DNA from: Daphnia pulex
Taxonomy: Eukaryota > Arthropoda > Branchiopoda > Diplostraca > Daphniidae
DNA: 64,000 nt
NCBI RefSeq assembly: GCF_021134715.1
Contig: NC_060024.1
Coordinates: 11,470,001 to 11,534,000, forward strand
Direction: 5' to 3'
Part shown: positions 1 through 13,200 of the stretch, piece after piece
Layout: each line of letters begins with the position of its first letter
How positions within the stretch are numbered: position 1 is the stretch's first letter
Position numbers and translations under genes: made by a program
The notes under the pieces: model-generated
What the model was told of the DNA's origin: nothing
The model's database searches: none
Seen by the model: the letters and a program-made list of their open reading frames with translations, nothing else

Positions 1-3000
1 TGCACCAATCAATCGCGGAATAACGGCTCCGTGTAACTGTAAAGCGGCATTGCGAACGGACCAATGCGGATGCGCAAAAGAGTCGACGCTCAACTTGACG
101 ATGGGCTCCATCAATTCGGGCTGTAATCCAACACTAAGCGAAGCGTCGTGAACCAGCGATTTAAGTAAATGCATGGCCACTGACTGGGGCAAATCACAGA
201 CATCATCTTGTCGTTCATTCATATCAACTGGGCGCTGGGCAACGTTAATCAATCTTTTGGTTGCCACTACGAGTAACGAATCCTGGAAGAAACGTTAACA
301 ATACATTATTTGATTTTATTTTCAAATATATAAACGGTTGAGAGCTTACCGGTGAAGACTTTTCTGCTTGACTGCTTACAATCTTGCTAACCAAAAAAGC
401 TAGCCCAGCCGAGCGGCGAGTGATGGATGCCCCCAACTTTGAATTTTCGAGCCGTTGTAGAAAATTGGTCAATATCTTTCCAGGAATGGTTCTGATTGCT
501 TCCTCTTGACTTGCAAACAATTTTCTACACAGTAAGCCCATAGCATCGCCGGCTGCTTCAATAGCGCCTTTATGGCGACAACGGATGAGAATTTGATACA
601 CTACTTGGGCGCACTGATCAATCTGGTGGATTCGTTCTTCTTGGGGCAGTCGCTCGTCCTTTAGCAGCAAAGTGGCAACTTGAACAGCCAAATAACCCGA
701 TTCCTACGTAAATTAATTTAATGGTTAGCGACACTGGAAACATTAAATTGTTACAAGTTTCTAAACCTTCAAGTTAAGCCAGGCGCAGGCCAAGACCAGC
801 TGTTGCTGAACACTGATGGCTATCATATCATTCATGTTCGTCGAATTATTTCGGCGAACAATATCGTCAATGGATTGACTCATCTCCTCGAACGATGGCG
901 CCACATCTACAAGTAAAATTAGAAATCATAGTTTCAAAATGGTTAATTTTGATATCTCTAAAAGGACATTACCTGGACTTCCAGTTGATTTGCTGGCTAA
1001 CATGTCCAGCATATAACAACTTAGCGTTTGACTTAGTTCAATCAAACTTGTGTAGGATGTCACCGAGTGTGAATGGTGCGGAAGCTGAAGAACTTTGACC
1101 AGAGCGCCAACGAAACCATGAACAGGTTGTTGAGCTGCTCCGGACATCCAGTCTAACTTAAGTTGATGAAACCGTTTTTGAATCTCCTCCATCAGAAAGT
1201 CCAACGTTAATTCTGGTTGGATATCCTGGCTTGTAGGTGACCAATGACTAATCATTTGAATTACGGCAGCACCGCATTCACTTCGCTGGAATTTGGCACT
1301 ATCGCACATTTCCAATCCTTGGCGGTAAAGCAACTGTAAATAACTGGAAGGTGGGCACGGGAAAAAGTCCCGCAGAATATCCGCTGCTTTATGGCGGACG
1401 TCAATCACCTCATCCATTAAGCAGATGGTGTAATGGTCTAAAGGTATTTTTCCAGTAAAATCCCAGCGATCTCCGGCTAGCTGGATCAACTGATGACGTT
1501 TAGATAATGAAGCCCCTTTAGCTAAACTGTCTGCCTGAGCATCACTATTGCCAAACAACTGCTGGATGTAGCGAAGGACACCTAATGAAGTAACTTTCTT
1601 CTGGTAGCTGGATAAAGGAGTCAAACCCTCAAGTAGTTGGTCATGAAGCTTCCTCAAATTTTCAATATCTTCATCTAAAGGACAATTGCCTTTGATCCTG
1701 CTGAGACAAGACTCCAATAGGCGAATCAAGAAAAGCCGTGTGGTGGACAGCAATTTCAATCTGAATTGCGGATTGTCAGATCGGAGATTGTTGAGCAAGA
1801 AGTTGTTCATCAAATCCCAATCTTCGGCACGGATGACTTCTGTCTTCTTATTCGTATGGAGGAGGATTCCAAAGGCAGCTGCTCTTACTTCTTCTTCGCT
1901 ATGATTCAAGGCTCTATAAGTAAGTAGTCTATCTCTGTCATCTAGATGATCCATCAACTTCAATAGCGATATGTAGGCTAGCCAATTGAAGTTATCAGAT
2001 TTTAGAAGGCGTTGTTTCAGTTCGATCAGAACCACAGGCGAGGTGTGAATCAAGCACGGAAGCCAGTAATGGGCGGCATTTAAATGGGTGTTTCGGTTCG
2101 AGTGGTTCAATGCATCGAGCAGTACACTTTGGCAGTAGTCTTCCCACTCGTCAGGAGTAAATTTTTTGGTGAAAGCTTTGAAGAGAGAGGTTCCAGCTGC
2201 CAAGAGAACATTTGAATCAAGACTGGTTGTTATAGCGTAAATGGTGTCGGGGTACTCGCACAAAATTTCCTTGAAGTTGGTGAAAGGCAGTACGGTTGCC
2301 AAGATAAGGTATTTTGTCCTGGATTTCCACGTCAAGTTGGTCAACGCCATCTTAGCCACGATATCGGCGTACTGCGATGTTGGCTGGGCGATACGCCATA
2401 TATCGCAGATTGTCGCTAGGCATTGCTCTGGTAAATTTTGCACTTGAGTTGTCTCCCAATGAAGATTGATGATGTCCATCATCACACTTTGAGGCAGGAG
2501 AAATTGGGCACGAACAGGATTTGTATGGGGAATAAAGGGCACAATACTTCGGATATATTGAAGCCAAGCAAGCAGGAGTTTCATCTGATGGAAATAGGTT
2601 GCACTGAAATTTTTCAAGAGTTGATAGATTTCTTCTGCGATGGTAACTACAGTCACTTCACATCTGTCAGTTGCTAGGCAATCAATTATGCCGAACAGGA
2701 AGCAAATTTTTGGAATAGTCTCTGTAATTTGTGAAGACTGAGCCATCAAATCCTCTACTGCCACAGGATTATGCTGGATGTATACTTTTGTCAAGCAGTT
2801 TACTTTTCCAGCAACTATGGCAAGGTCTATTGAAAGGTTCGCATTTCTAACCAGTCTTTCGGTTATTGACAAGAGATCAGGGGGCTCTGTTAACTTGAAA
2901 TGTTTTCTTCTCGATATTTGAATTGTTGTGAGAAGAGCCTGAAAAAATATCATAAAGGAAAACACATATAGAAAATACATACATAAACAAATAAAACAAA

Positions 3001-3118
3001 GAATTATAATAAAATATACCCTAATAGTGCCGTAAAAGGCTTCTGATTGAACATCGTGAGAAAGTGCTTTTGCCACTGTAGTATGATGATTAAAATTCTC
3101 TTGTAGGTTTGTATCCAT
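1..3118 (-). CDS. THADA: THADA homologue (partial; tRNA 2'-O-methyltransferase regulator)
   Basis: Exons read on the minus strand at 3118-3020, 2938-973, 906-767, 703-350 and 282 to beyond position 1; phases join cleanly. The protein is a long helical-repeat protein of the DUF2428/THADA family. The most diagnostic parts are the exon at 703-350, containing KGAIEAAG, LPQEERIHQ-type helices and TRRSAGLAFLVSKI, and the last visible exon, ending in HPHWSVRNAALQLHGAVIPR, the strongly conserved W-VRNA-LQL-G block. Family knowledge: THADA (yeast Trm732) partners FTSJ1/Trm7 in 2'-O-methylating position 32 of the tRNA anticodon loop, and fly THADA also affects fat and heat balance. The start is chosen at 3118 (MDTNLQENF); an in-frame ATG 11 codons upstream (3151) is possible. 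The C-terminal part lies outside the window. Confidence 0.88.
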
Positions 3119-4100
3119 TTTTATTCTTTTGATCAAAGACAGGATCGGCAAAGCTTTACAGAAAAATAATCGCTATTTAGTTCAAAGAAAAATTCGAAGA
3201 TACAATAATTTAAAAGCCTGTCAGTACCGTGCCAAAGCAAATCACATGTAGCCGATAATCAAAACATGAGAAAAAGGAGAAGTCTGCAATTAAGCTCTGT
3301 TGCCACTTGTAAGATGACTTTTCATTCCAACAATCAAACCTGGTAAAACCGGTAAAAAAAATGCTGAGTCATCCACCGTCCACCCATGTAGAAGAATGCT
3401 ATGAATTCACTTACAGTACAGCTCACTTCACACAAGTTACATAACCACACAATAATTTATAAATTTCGTCACCCGACTTTTAGGTTGGCAACACCACCAA
3501 ATGCTTTTCATCATCCATAATGTTTATGTTAATCAATAATAAGTTTAATCACAAAAGATAACTAGATAACGCTGATAGGTATACAGGATACAGGACATGC
3601 GGTAAAAAGATGAAGCAATGTTATCTCTAAAAAAAAAAAAAAAATATTTAACATATGAAAAGCTAAACTGAGATTCAAAAGTATTATCGTCCTTATTTGA
3701 AGTTAACCCCAATTATTTTGTTTTTCTTTTCCGGCGAAAGATCCTTAATAACCGTTCTTTGACATAGTTCAAAAGGTCATTAAAACCCGGAATAAACTCA
3801 AATGGACAATGGTAATTCGGTTATTGCCAATCTATCAGGTAATTTACGTACATCACGACTCACGAGTAGCTACACTTATTACGAACAGGAAAAAAGCGAT
3901 AAGTTCCACTTTACGTAAAATTATCTTAATTTTCAATTATTACCTCTGACAAATATGAGTAAAATTTTGCTTTAGAAACTTACACGCAAAGGCATTGACC
4001 TTCGCTGAAATTGATCGGAAGAAGTGGTTGGGAACCCGATTCGCGTGTGAATGCGGTTGTGGCTTCAGGCACTCGTTCACTCCCCTCGTTCTTCCTCGCG
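3119..4100. other. Intergenic spacer between THADA and ACE1
   Basis: About 1 kb of AT-rich sequence separating the divergently transcribed THADA and ACE1 genes. It includes an A-run at 3632-3645. I see no coding exon; it should hold the promoters of both genes. Confidence 0.6.
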
Positions 4101-4107
4101 TATAAAC
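4101..4107 (+). promoter_or_regulatory. TATA box of ACE1
   Basis: TATAAAC preceded by a C/T-rich stretch and followed about 70 bp later by the ATG at 4171, a normal distance for a short 5' leader. Confidence 0.45.
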
Positions 4108-4170
4108 GGCATGCAGTTATTTATATTTTCTCTAGCGACACTGTAGCTGCAGTCCAACATTGTAGGCAGC

Positions 4171-6863
4171 ATGCAGCAGACATGGTTTTTGATAGTCACC
4201 TTGGGATACCTCCATACAGTTTTAACTTTACCTCAAATTCATAGGTATACTTTATAAATTTAAAACAATATCAACAGTGAGTTAGCGTTTTGTTTCATTA
4301 AATACAATAAAGGGCTCTAGAGGATGAAGAGGGGAAAGCGCTAGCTTTTTTGGAAGAAGAAGAACGCATTTTAGCCGAAAAATGCTTCGAAGCAACGGAA
4401 GCCAGCTGGAATTACAACACAAATATAAACGACGTTAACCAGCAGAAGGAGTTGAACGCAAGTTTAGAATATTCAAAATTTGCCAAAATGTTTTGGCAGA
4501 ATTTAAACAGCAAATTCAAATCGTGGCCTAATTTCAAAGACCCGGATCTCAAAAGAAAATTCATTAGAGCAACTGTTCTTGGGTCATCCGCACTACCGGA
4601 AGAAGATCTCGTAAAAGTAACACTTTATTTATCTAGCAATTTGATTAATTCATTAAAAAAAGGCATTAATTAATTGGACCTGTTTTTCTTCAAAGTATAA
4701 TCAACTCGAGTCGAACATGAAAAAAACTCAAAGTACGACCAAAGTATGTGCCTACGAAGATCCAGCCAATTGCAACCTATCCTTGGATCCGGGTAAGCAA
4801 AGATTAAAACAAAAATGATAAACTATACATTCATTCAAACTAATAATTCAATTACAGATGTTAAAAAAATCATGAAGGAAAGCCGAGATGAAAAAGAACT
4901 TCGTCACATGTGGTCAGAATGGCACAATAAGTGCGGGAATAAAATCAGAAAGCCCTATGAACAATTTGTCAAATTAAGCAACCAAGCAGCTCGCCTAAAT
5001 AGTAACCAAATTATTGATTGACTTGCAACATAGATAGAATAGTCAAAATATCTTGTTTGTATGGAATAACAGATTTTTCTGATACTGGACTTTACTGGCT
5101 TCGAGAGTATGAGTCAGCAACGATAAAAGAAGATTTTGAAAAGCTGTATGACATACTTGCGCCGCTCTATAAACAAATACACGCATATGCAAGAGCCAAA
5201 TTGCGCAACGTTTACGGAGACCAATTTTCTTCAGACGGACTTATCCCAGCTCATTTACTTGGTCATTTTAAACTGCCTTAACTCTAGTCGGTAAAATTTA
5301 AAATTTCTTGTTACAGGCAATGTTTTTGCGTCCAACCTGGATGGTGTGTACTCGTTATTGATTCCTTATCCCAAACGAGTTTCCATTGATGTTACCGAAG
5401 CAATGAGGGCACAGGTAAAAAAAAAAAAAAACGGTTAACCATTAATAATTTAGAAACGCTCATTAACGAACTTTTGTGCAGGGATACACTCAGTTGAAAA
5501 TGTTTCAGAAATCCGACGAATTCTTTACCTCATTAGGTCTGATTCCAATGCCCGAAGAATTCTGGGCAAAATCGCTTATTGTGAAGCCAAAAGACCGTGA
5601 AGTTGTTTGTCATGCAACCGCTTGGGATTTCTGTAACGGAAAAGACTTTAGGTACAAACAATTTGCGATATGAAACATATGTAGAATGCTAAGTTAACTC
5701 TTAACATTTTACCGCTGTGTCGAATATAGAATCAAACAATGCACCGAGGTCAACATGCGAGATTTCATTACTGTCCACGTAAATATTTCTGTTTATGTTT
5801 ATAGTGAACTCTACTTAAATGATTTCAATTGCTGCCATATAGCACGAAATGGGACATATCCAGTATTATCTGCAGTACAAGGATCTGCCACATATATATC
5901 GCGAAGGAGCGAATCCAGGTTGAAGTATTTAACTAGACAGCAGATAAACTAGTAGTAACTTAAGATTTTATTACCGATAAAGGTTTCCACGAAGCTGTTG
6001 GAGATACGTTGGCTCTTTCTGTACAGACTCCAAAACACTTGAAAGAGATCGGTTTACTCGATCAGGCCACTCAGATTGATGACTACGAAACTTCCATCAA
6101 TTTTCTGATGGCCATAGCTCTGAAAAAAGTCGCCTCACTTCCATTTGCGTACATAATCGATAAATACCGTTGGGCCATTTTTGATGGATCAGTCGATCCC
6201 TCACAGTATAACTCGTATTGGTGGAAATTGAGGTGCTACATAAAGAATTTTTTAAATTATTATTTAACGGAAATACTTTACAATCCAACGAACCAATCAG
6301 GAAGGAATATCAAGGCATTAAGCCTCCCGTTGAACGATCGGAAGAGAATTTCGATCCGGGAACTATATACCATGTCGCTTCTCACGTCGACTACAGCAGG
6401 TGAAAACAAAAATGATTCAGAAATTAATTTAAAGTTGTCAGGATGCGGATAATGTAACCTACCTTCTCTTTGTCACAGGTATTTTGCGGCCACTATCATT
6501 CAGTTTCAGTTCCATCGTTCCCTTTGCAAGGAAGCTGATCAATACGATCCGCAAGATCCTTTAAAACCTCTGTATAATTGCAGCATTTATCGAAGCAAGG
6601 CAGCCGGATCAAAACTAGCGTAAGTTCAGTTGTCTACAGAAAAAAGTGCGTTAAAGATTAACAGATTGTTGCCATGGCAAAATATGATACACACTAGAGC
6701 TGGACTTGCGATGGGAGCATCCCGACCTTGGCCAGATGTCATGAAGTCGATGACCGGTCAAGAAATAATGGATGGATCGGCCATACGCGAATATTTTAAG
6801 CCACTGGAAGAATGGCTGGAGATTAGAAATGCCCAACTTGGCGAAGCACCTGGATGGGCTTAA
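4171..6863 (+). CDS. Angiotensin-converting enzyme-like peptidyl-dipeptidase 1 (M2 family)
   Basis: Thirteen exons in phase: 4171-4244, 4313-4616, 4696-4792, 4858-5001, 5073-5261, 5317-5414, 5482-5651, 5730-5778, 5843-5918, 5983-6232, 6301-6399, 6479-6619, 6698-6863, giving about 618 aa, the size of single-domain insect AnCE. Exon 1 is a signal peptide. Exon 9 begins exactly with the zinc motif HEMGH, and exon 10 supplies the third ligand in FHEAVGD. Other active-site elements seen are CHATAWDF (the S1 HxSA region), TIYHV and DYSRYF (substrate His, Tyr, Arg and Tyr), and FKPLEEWL. There is no C-terminal membrane anchor, so it should be secreted. It removes C-terminal dipeptides from peptides. 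An acidic stretch (EDEEG, EEEER) follows the signal peptide. A tandem paralogue with the same exon lengths in exons 3-12 lies 540 bp downstream. Confidence 0.93.
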
Positions 6864-7404
6864 AGTTAAATTATTTCCAACTTTATATAGAAAGTTGAAA
6901 TCTTCTTTGTTAAACTTGTCCCTTAGCTGGGTTTTCCCAGGTCACTTTGGTGCTCCATGTTGGGGAAAATACAATAGCTGATACCATCGAATTTCTTTAA
7001 AGTGCCCCTGCCCTGATTTGTATTTTACCTTATACGTAAATCGTGATAATAACAAGAAATAACGGTACAATATTTCAAGTTTTCGAATTAAATGTAAATG
7101 AGAAAAATCACATTCGGACATCGATACGCGCAAAAAAATAACGCACATGAGGCCAAATTTCAATAACAAGTTTTAGTAACTGACGAATCACCCCACTCTT
7201 ACGTACCCATTTATCTTAAAACTTTTCATTCTGTATCCGGGTGGCAACAAACAACAGTCAAAGTTGTTTAGTATGCAACGCGCTACTCTGTAAGACCCTA
7301 AAGTAATAAAAAAAAACTCATGTACCTTCCGCAGTCAGTCGCCACATGTCTTCGGTCTGCTGATCGGATTCAAGTTTTCGTCTTAGTTGACAGTAACTTC
7401 AGAC
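6864..7404. other. Spacer between the two ACE genes
   Basis: 3' region of ACE1 and promoter region of ACE2. Apart from the initiator-like site near 7335 I see no gene. Confidence 0.5.
7335..7340 (+). promoter_or_regulatory. Possible initiator (TCAGTC) of ACE2
   Basis: TCAGTC matches the arthropod initiator consensus and lies 70 bp before the ATG at 7405. There is no clear TATA box upstream. Position only; no expression evidence. Confidence 0.3.
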
Positions 7405-10151
7405 ATGGAGTGGAGACTGGCAGCTATTTTAGGGCTCTGCCTTTTGGCTAGCGCTTATTCACTTCCTTCAGTAAGGTAGGAATATTAAAATCAATATTTT
7501 AGAAAGTAAATAATAATTTAAATAACTCTGATGATTGGTAGTTTGTCGGAAGAAAATGATTTGGAAACAAAGGCTCGTTTGATTCTGGACGAATACAACC
7601 GACAGTCGTCGGAAGCGTGTTTCAAATCAGCCAGCGCCAATTGGAACTACGCCGTAAACATCAATGACGACAATGAGAAAATTAAGCTGCGGGAGAGTTT
7701 AGAGAACTCCAAATTCCAAAAGGAATCGTGGAAAAATATTTCCAGCCAGTTCAAAACCAGAGACAGTTTTAAAGATCCTGTTCTGAAGCGAATGTTTCAA
7801 AAGATATCCATCACTGGAATGTCAGCCGCAGCCCTACCCGAAGAACGACTGAAAGAGGTAAATCACTAAAAAGAAAAAAGAAAAATGGCATTTTCTGAAT
7901 CTTATAATCTTCTTCTTAAGTTTCAACAAATAAAAAACACCATGGCCAAAATTTACAGCACGGCAAAGACATGCGCTTATGAAAACCGGTCTCAGTGCAA
8001 TCTTTCGTTGGATCCAGGTAAATACAGCTGCGACACAACATTATAAATGTGTTTTTTTTTACACAAGTGTCGGGCTTTTTCCAACAACAGATGTGACGCA
8101 AATAATGAAGGAAAGTCGCGATGAAAAAAAATTGCGACACGCCTGGTTAGAATGGCACGATAAATCTGGTGTTGAGATAAGGAAATTTTACAAACCCTAC
8201 GTCGACTTCAGCAACGAAATCGCCAGAATAACCAGTTGAGTATACTAAACTACATTAGTTTTTAAGAAATTTGCTTTTTAAAAAATAAGTTTTAAAAAAT
8301 TCTTGGAAATACTCTAAAGACTTTAGTGACGCTGGGGCGTTTTGGCTGAGAGAATATGAGTCTGATACGATCAAGGAAGATATTGAGCAACTCTGGCAAA
8401 CTTTAAAGCCATTTTACCAACAAATGCACGCATACGTGAGAGCAAAGTTAAGTGAAACTTACAAGGATCAAATAACAGAGGACGGGCTTATTCCTGCTCA
8501 TCTTCTCGGTAATTATTTGACGTATTCAGAAATTGGTAGGGAAAAAAACATTACGTTCTACTACTTTGAAAATTAAATCTGTAGGCAACATGTGGGCTCA
8601 ATCTTGGGAACACATTTACCCATTGGTTGTTCCCTTCCCAGAAAAGGCATCGATTGACGTCACTGAGCAAATGAAACAACAGGTCTGATTCGCGCTGACG
8701 TAGCTGCTTGACACGCTGTCAAATATTCTGTTACTTTGTATGTACAGGGCTACACACCGCTAAAAATGTTCCAGAAATCGGACGAGTTCTTCACATCGTT
8801 GGGTCTTATCCCAATGCCACCCGAATTTTGGAAGGAATCTCTCTTAGAAAAGCCCAAGGATCGCGAGGTGGTGTGTCATGCTTCAGCTTGGGACTTTTGC
8901 AACGGAAAAGATTTTAGGTGAGCTCCTTTTCATAACCCCGGCGCTGTACATAGAAGTAGTTCGAGATGGGAATAATCGAGTTAGGTTATAAACACGTCTG
9001 TTATGTTTACAGGATTAAACAGTGTACGATCGTTACCACAGAACAACTCGTCACAGTTCACGTAAAATCTTTAGAATATGTACAACTTGATTTTCCCCCT
9101 ATCACATAATCATAATTTCATATTGCTATCACAGCATGAAATGGGACACGTACAATATTATTTACAATATAAAGATCAACCGCTCGTATTCCGCCGAGGA
9201 GCCAACCCAGGTTGGTAAACAAGAAATTCCCAATCAGGCACTTAATTGTATTATCGTTAATTCGATTAACGCAGGATTTCACGAAGCGGTTGGGGACACG
9301 CTGGCACTGTCTGTCACGACTCCCAAACATTTGAAGGAAATTGGTTTGCTGGACGAATCAACTCCAACAGATGATTACCAGACATCAATCAATTTCCTGC
9401 TGGCCATGGCCTTAGAAAAAATAGTTTTCGTTCCATTCGGCTACCTTATCGACAAATATCGCTGGGACATCTTCGATGGAACTGTTAAGGAAACCGAGTA
9501 CAATGCGTACTGGTGGAAACTCAGGTTTGACAAACTCAGTGAAATTCAGTTCATAAATTAATAACCTCAAATACTAAGAAAATGTAAAAATGCAATTCTT
9601 TTTCCATTTAAAGGAAAGAATATCAAGGAGTTAAACCACCCAGCGTTCGAACAGAGGAACATTTTGACGCCGGTGCAAAGTATCACGTCCCCGCTGACGT
9701 CGAGTATTTGAGGTACTACGATAGAATGTAAAATTGACTATTTGAAACTTTATCTCTTTAACGCGAATTTTAGATATTTCGTGAGCCACGTCATCCAATT
9801 TCAGTTCCATCGTTCCTTGTGCAAAGAGGCCGGCCAATACGACGCGCAAGATCCACTGAAGCCGCTTCATAATTGCGATATTTACAGGAGCAAAGCAGCT
9901 GGAGCGAAACTAGCGTAATTATTCAAATGATATTACAAAATGAATGCAGATGGTAATTTAAGCGATTCCGTTTATCTTTTAGTGCTGGCCTGGCAATGGG
10001 TTCGTCTCGGCCATGGCCTGAAGTAATGAAAGTAATGACCGGTCAAGAGAAGATGGATGCTTCAGCTATACGCGAATATTTTAAACCACTTGAAGACTGG
10101 CTTGTTTTGGAAAATGCAAAACTGGCTCAAACACCTGGATGGCAATCGTAA
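7405..10151 (+). CDS. Angiotensin-converting enzyme-like peptidyl-dipeptidase 2 (M2 family)
   Basis: Thirteen exons: 7405-7475, 7542-7857, 7921-8017, 8091-8234, 8320-8508, 8585-8682, 8748-8917, 9013-9061, 9135-9210, 9275-9524, 9614-9712, 9774-9914, 9983-10151, about 622 aa. The signal peptide is in exon 1 ([19 protein letters not shown]). HEMGH opens exon 9 and FHEAVGD opens exon 10, so all zinc ligands and the catalytic Glu are present. [13 protein letters not shown] and EYLRYF keep the substrate-binding residues. There is no transmembrane tail, so a secreted single-domain peptidase is predicted. Exons 3-12 have exactly the lengths of ACE1, showing a tandem duplication, yet the proteins differ throughout, so the duplication is not recent. 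An AATAAA signal lies at 10277-10282. Confidence 0.94.
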
Positions 10152-10276
10152 CCGTTTTGAAAGGAAAGCAATTCTCATTATTGAATCTGACTCTGATTTC
10201 GCAGCTTTACATGCTTGTTTTTAAAACAAAACAAAAAAAACAAATTTTCAAAAGATCCAATTGAATAATAGAAGTG

Positions 10277-10282
10277 AATAAA
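10277..10282 (+). terminator. Poly(A) signal of ACE2
   Basis: AATAAA about 125 bp after the stop codon, in the right place to end the ACE2 transcript. Confidence 0.5.
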
Positions 10283-13200
10283 ATGAGTAGAACTACTGCT
10301 GGAACATTAAAATCCCTCTTTGTAAAATATGCATTCTGAGAATAGATGAGGTATGACTGAACGAGTTTAGCAGTCACACAAGGTAAAAAAGTTAAGGTAC
10401 TTGATTATGACTAAAGCAATGACTGCTGTCTAATCAAACTAGTCAATCAATCAATCATTGAGCTGCATTGAGCAATTAATTCGGCTGGGAAAGTTTGAAA
10501 AGAAACGAGAAATCCATTGCTATTTCAACTCTTCACTGAGTGTCAGATAAATATCGAGAAGCCTTGCTAGAATTATCAAATCACGAGAAATACATCAAGT
10601 TTATCACTTACTCGAGATCTATGCAAAACATCGGTAATCACGAATTGAAGACTTTCGTTGTTGATAATGTTGAAGCACTACTTTAACAGACTCGATCGAA
10701 ACACCTGCAGCAGACGTTTTGAAATTCTTCATCCTCAAGCGGCCATACCACGCACTACATCTCTGACGTCTGACTACCGCCAAACTAAAAATCTTTTGGT
10801 TTAGCAAAATCCGACTTTTTGTTTAAGTTTTTGAGGAAAATGGGTGATGTGGAGAAATGAATATTTCCATTATTAGAGGCTAAACTGGCTAGGATTTGAA
10901 AACATGGTTTTGGTTTTCTGTTTGGTTTTTAAGAAATCGAACACAATATTTTTAACCAGTCTAGATGGCGAACTAAACTAAATGGTGGTTTTCCACTTTA
11001 TTAGAAGAAGGCTGCAAAAACAAAACTGGATATTATGACATCTACAACCCAGCAAGCTTATCGCGGAAATTGTCTAGTCACTGCAGAGATGCGTCTCTCT
11101 AGACTCGTTCCAATTAGCCTACGTTCCCTGAAAGTGTAAAACTTACTGTGTCACTTCATCTTGACACGTAGCATTTCAATGACAGCACGAAAATGTTTTG
11201 GAAGCGTTTACCATCAGTTTTACTTTTGGGTTGTTTTCTCCGTGCTTACATACATCCTTCAGGTAGTCGTCAATTAAACCATGATGACCACACTAAATTC
11301 ACATCGGTACAAACATTCAATTGAATTCAATCAAGAACGCGGGGAATGTTCCAATGTCGGAAGAAAAATACTTATTTGTCAGTTTTCGGCAACCTGTTGT
11401 GAGAAAAATGTGATGAATTAATGTGGCCGAGTTGACCAATGAAGTTAAAACGAATGTAACAGAAATCTAATCATCCAATTCGGAAACCAGAAAGGAGATT
11501 TTCTTTCCGATGACGAATATGAAAAAATTTAATATTCAGGGTTAATAATTCTTTAAATCTTTGTAAAAATAAAAACTTACACCTGTCAAATCATTTTTAA
11601 GTATCTCCAGTTGGAAATCGACATGTCGAAGCACTTACTTTTCACAAGGACGCGTCATCTTTCACTTGAAACTGGTAATTGAATTCCATTAAATGACAAT
11701 TTTTAAAGTTTTTCGCGCGACTTTAAATGGTAATCTTTTTTAAAAAATAATGACACCACAATTCTTAAACAAATTACCAACAACACAAACTTTTGGTAGT
11801 TCAGTATGGTAGAATCTAAATGGATGGCTTGCATTTTTCTCATGGTTCACGTTTAATTAATTTAATGGAAAAGGTCAACCCAAAAGACTCAAGGACAACT
11901 TGAAGATCAGCTCCTTCTACCGAACCCCTGCAACGAACAGCAGGTAAAAAAGGTTATCCCGCTGAGCAAATGAAAGAGACGATACTAGAAATAGTTGGCC
12001 AATAGAAAAACTGAATGGATATACTTAAAATTGAAATTCGTACCATTGTGGACATTTCAAGAATAACAACACCCACCAATTCCTGGAAAAACAAAAACTA
12101 AAACGAACCGAAAACGAATCCTATTAACAATGGCCCAGCTGTCAGTCAAAAATCCTTGCAGTACACGGTTCACGTATCGAAATGGGAAAAGTAAAAAGAA
12201 CAGTCTGGCGGAAACAACGTCAAATACGAAACGACTGGTTGTCAACTTGTCAACTGTGTTTTAAATAAGCAGCGGCTAAAAAAAAAAAAAAAGACGACAG
12301 AAATAACGTAGTCTCCCGATCTAAAATGAAAGAACCTTTATGACAGCTTTGAGTTGTTTACAAAGTTGAGCACTGCAGTAATAATACTACCCGACTTTGT
12401 GTGGTAGGCGTGGCGGAAAACAAAAACAGGTTTTCTCATGATCTAAAAAAAAAAAAAAAACAATGCCAGACGGACGGAATAAACTCGAAATCTCATATTC
12501 GTCGAACTACTTTCGAAATTCGAAAAACTTGTCGTTAAGAGTGTCTACCATCAGTCTACCTGTTCAATGAAGAAAAGTAAAAATCTGAAATGAAAAAGTA
12601 GAGACCAATTAATGATGACTGAATCAATTGCCGCATGTCAGTTTATTTTCTAAGTCAAGGGGAAAAAATTTTATAAGTAGAATAATAAGGTAGATTGAAA
12701 AGATTATTTTTCCTTTTGAAAAAGAGCAAAAGAAAAATCACCATAATAATAATAATAATAAGAGTGGGTGATGAAAAAAAAAAAACAAGGACAAGGCTCC
12801 AGTCGAAGCACTGTAGACACATGATTCTTTACGTGCTAAATACGACCCCCCTCCTATATTTGATTCGTTGCAAAGGGTTGAGGGAACATTATTAACAAAG
12901 TTGAATTTTTGTTTTTTTCCCCCGTTACATTTTCAAAACAACGAAAGTCGGCAAATTGAGCAATGCACAAACATATGAATTGAAATCTATGATTTTAAAA
13001 AGAATCACTCGAAAAAAGTAATCAAAGGGATGATTGAACGTACCGCGGATCGTATCCGAGTTAACGATCTGAAAGCCAAATTACTATTGCAAATAAAAGG
13101 CAAAAAATTCAAAACAATGGTAGTACTTAAGCCACATTTTTCTTCAAATAATTCCTAAACATCTTCTCTCTAAAATTATTAAGTAAGACACAAAGGAAAA

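Noticed and set aside
5755-5952. A forward open frame through the ACE1 zinc-motif region that reads RNGTYPV instead of HEMGH, suggesting an inactive enzyme
   Set aside because: It is the wrong frame through an intron. The acceptor at 5841-5842 starts the exon exactly at CACGAAATGGGACAT, restoring HEMGH.
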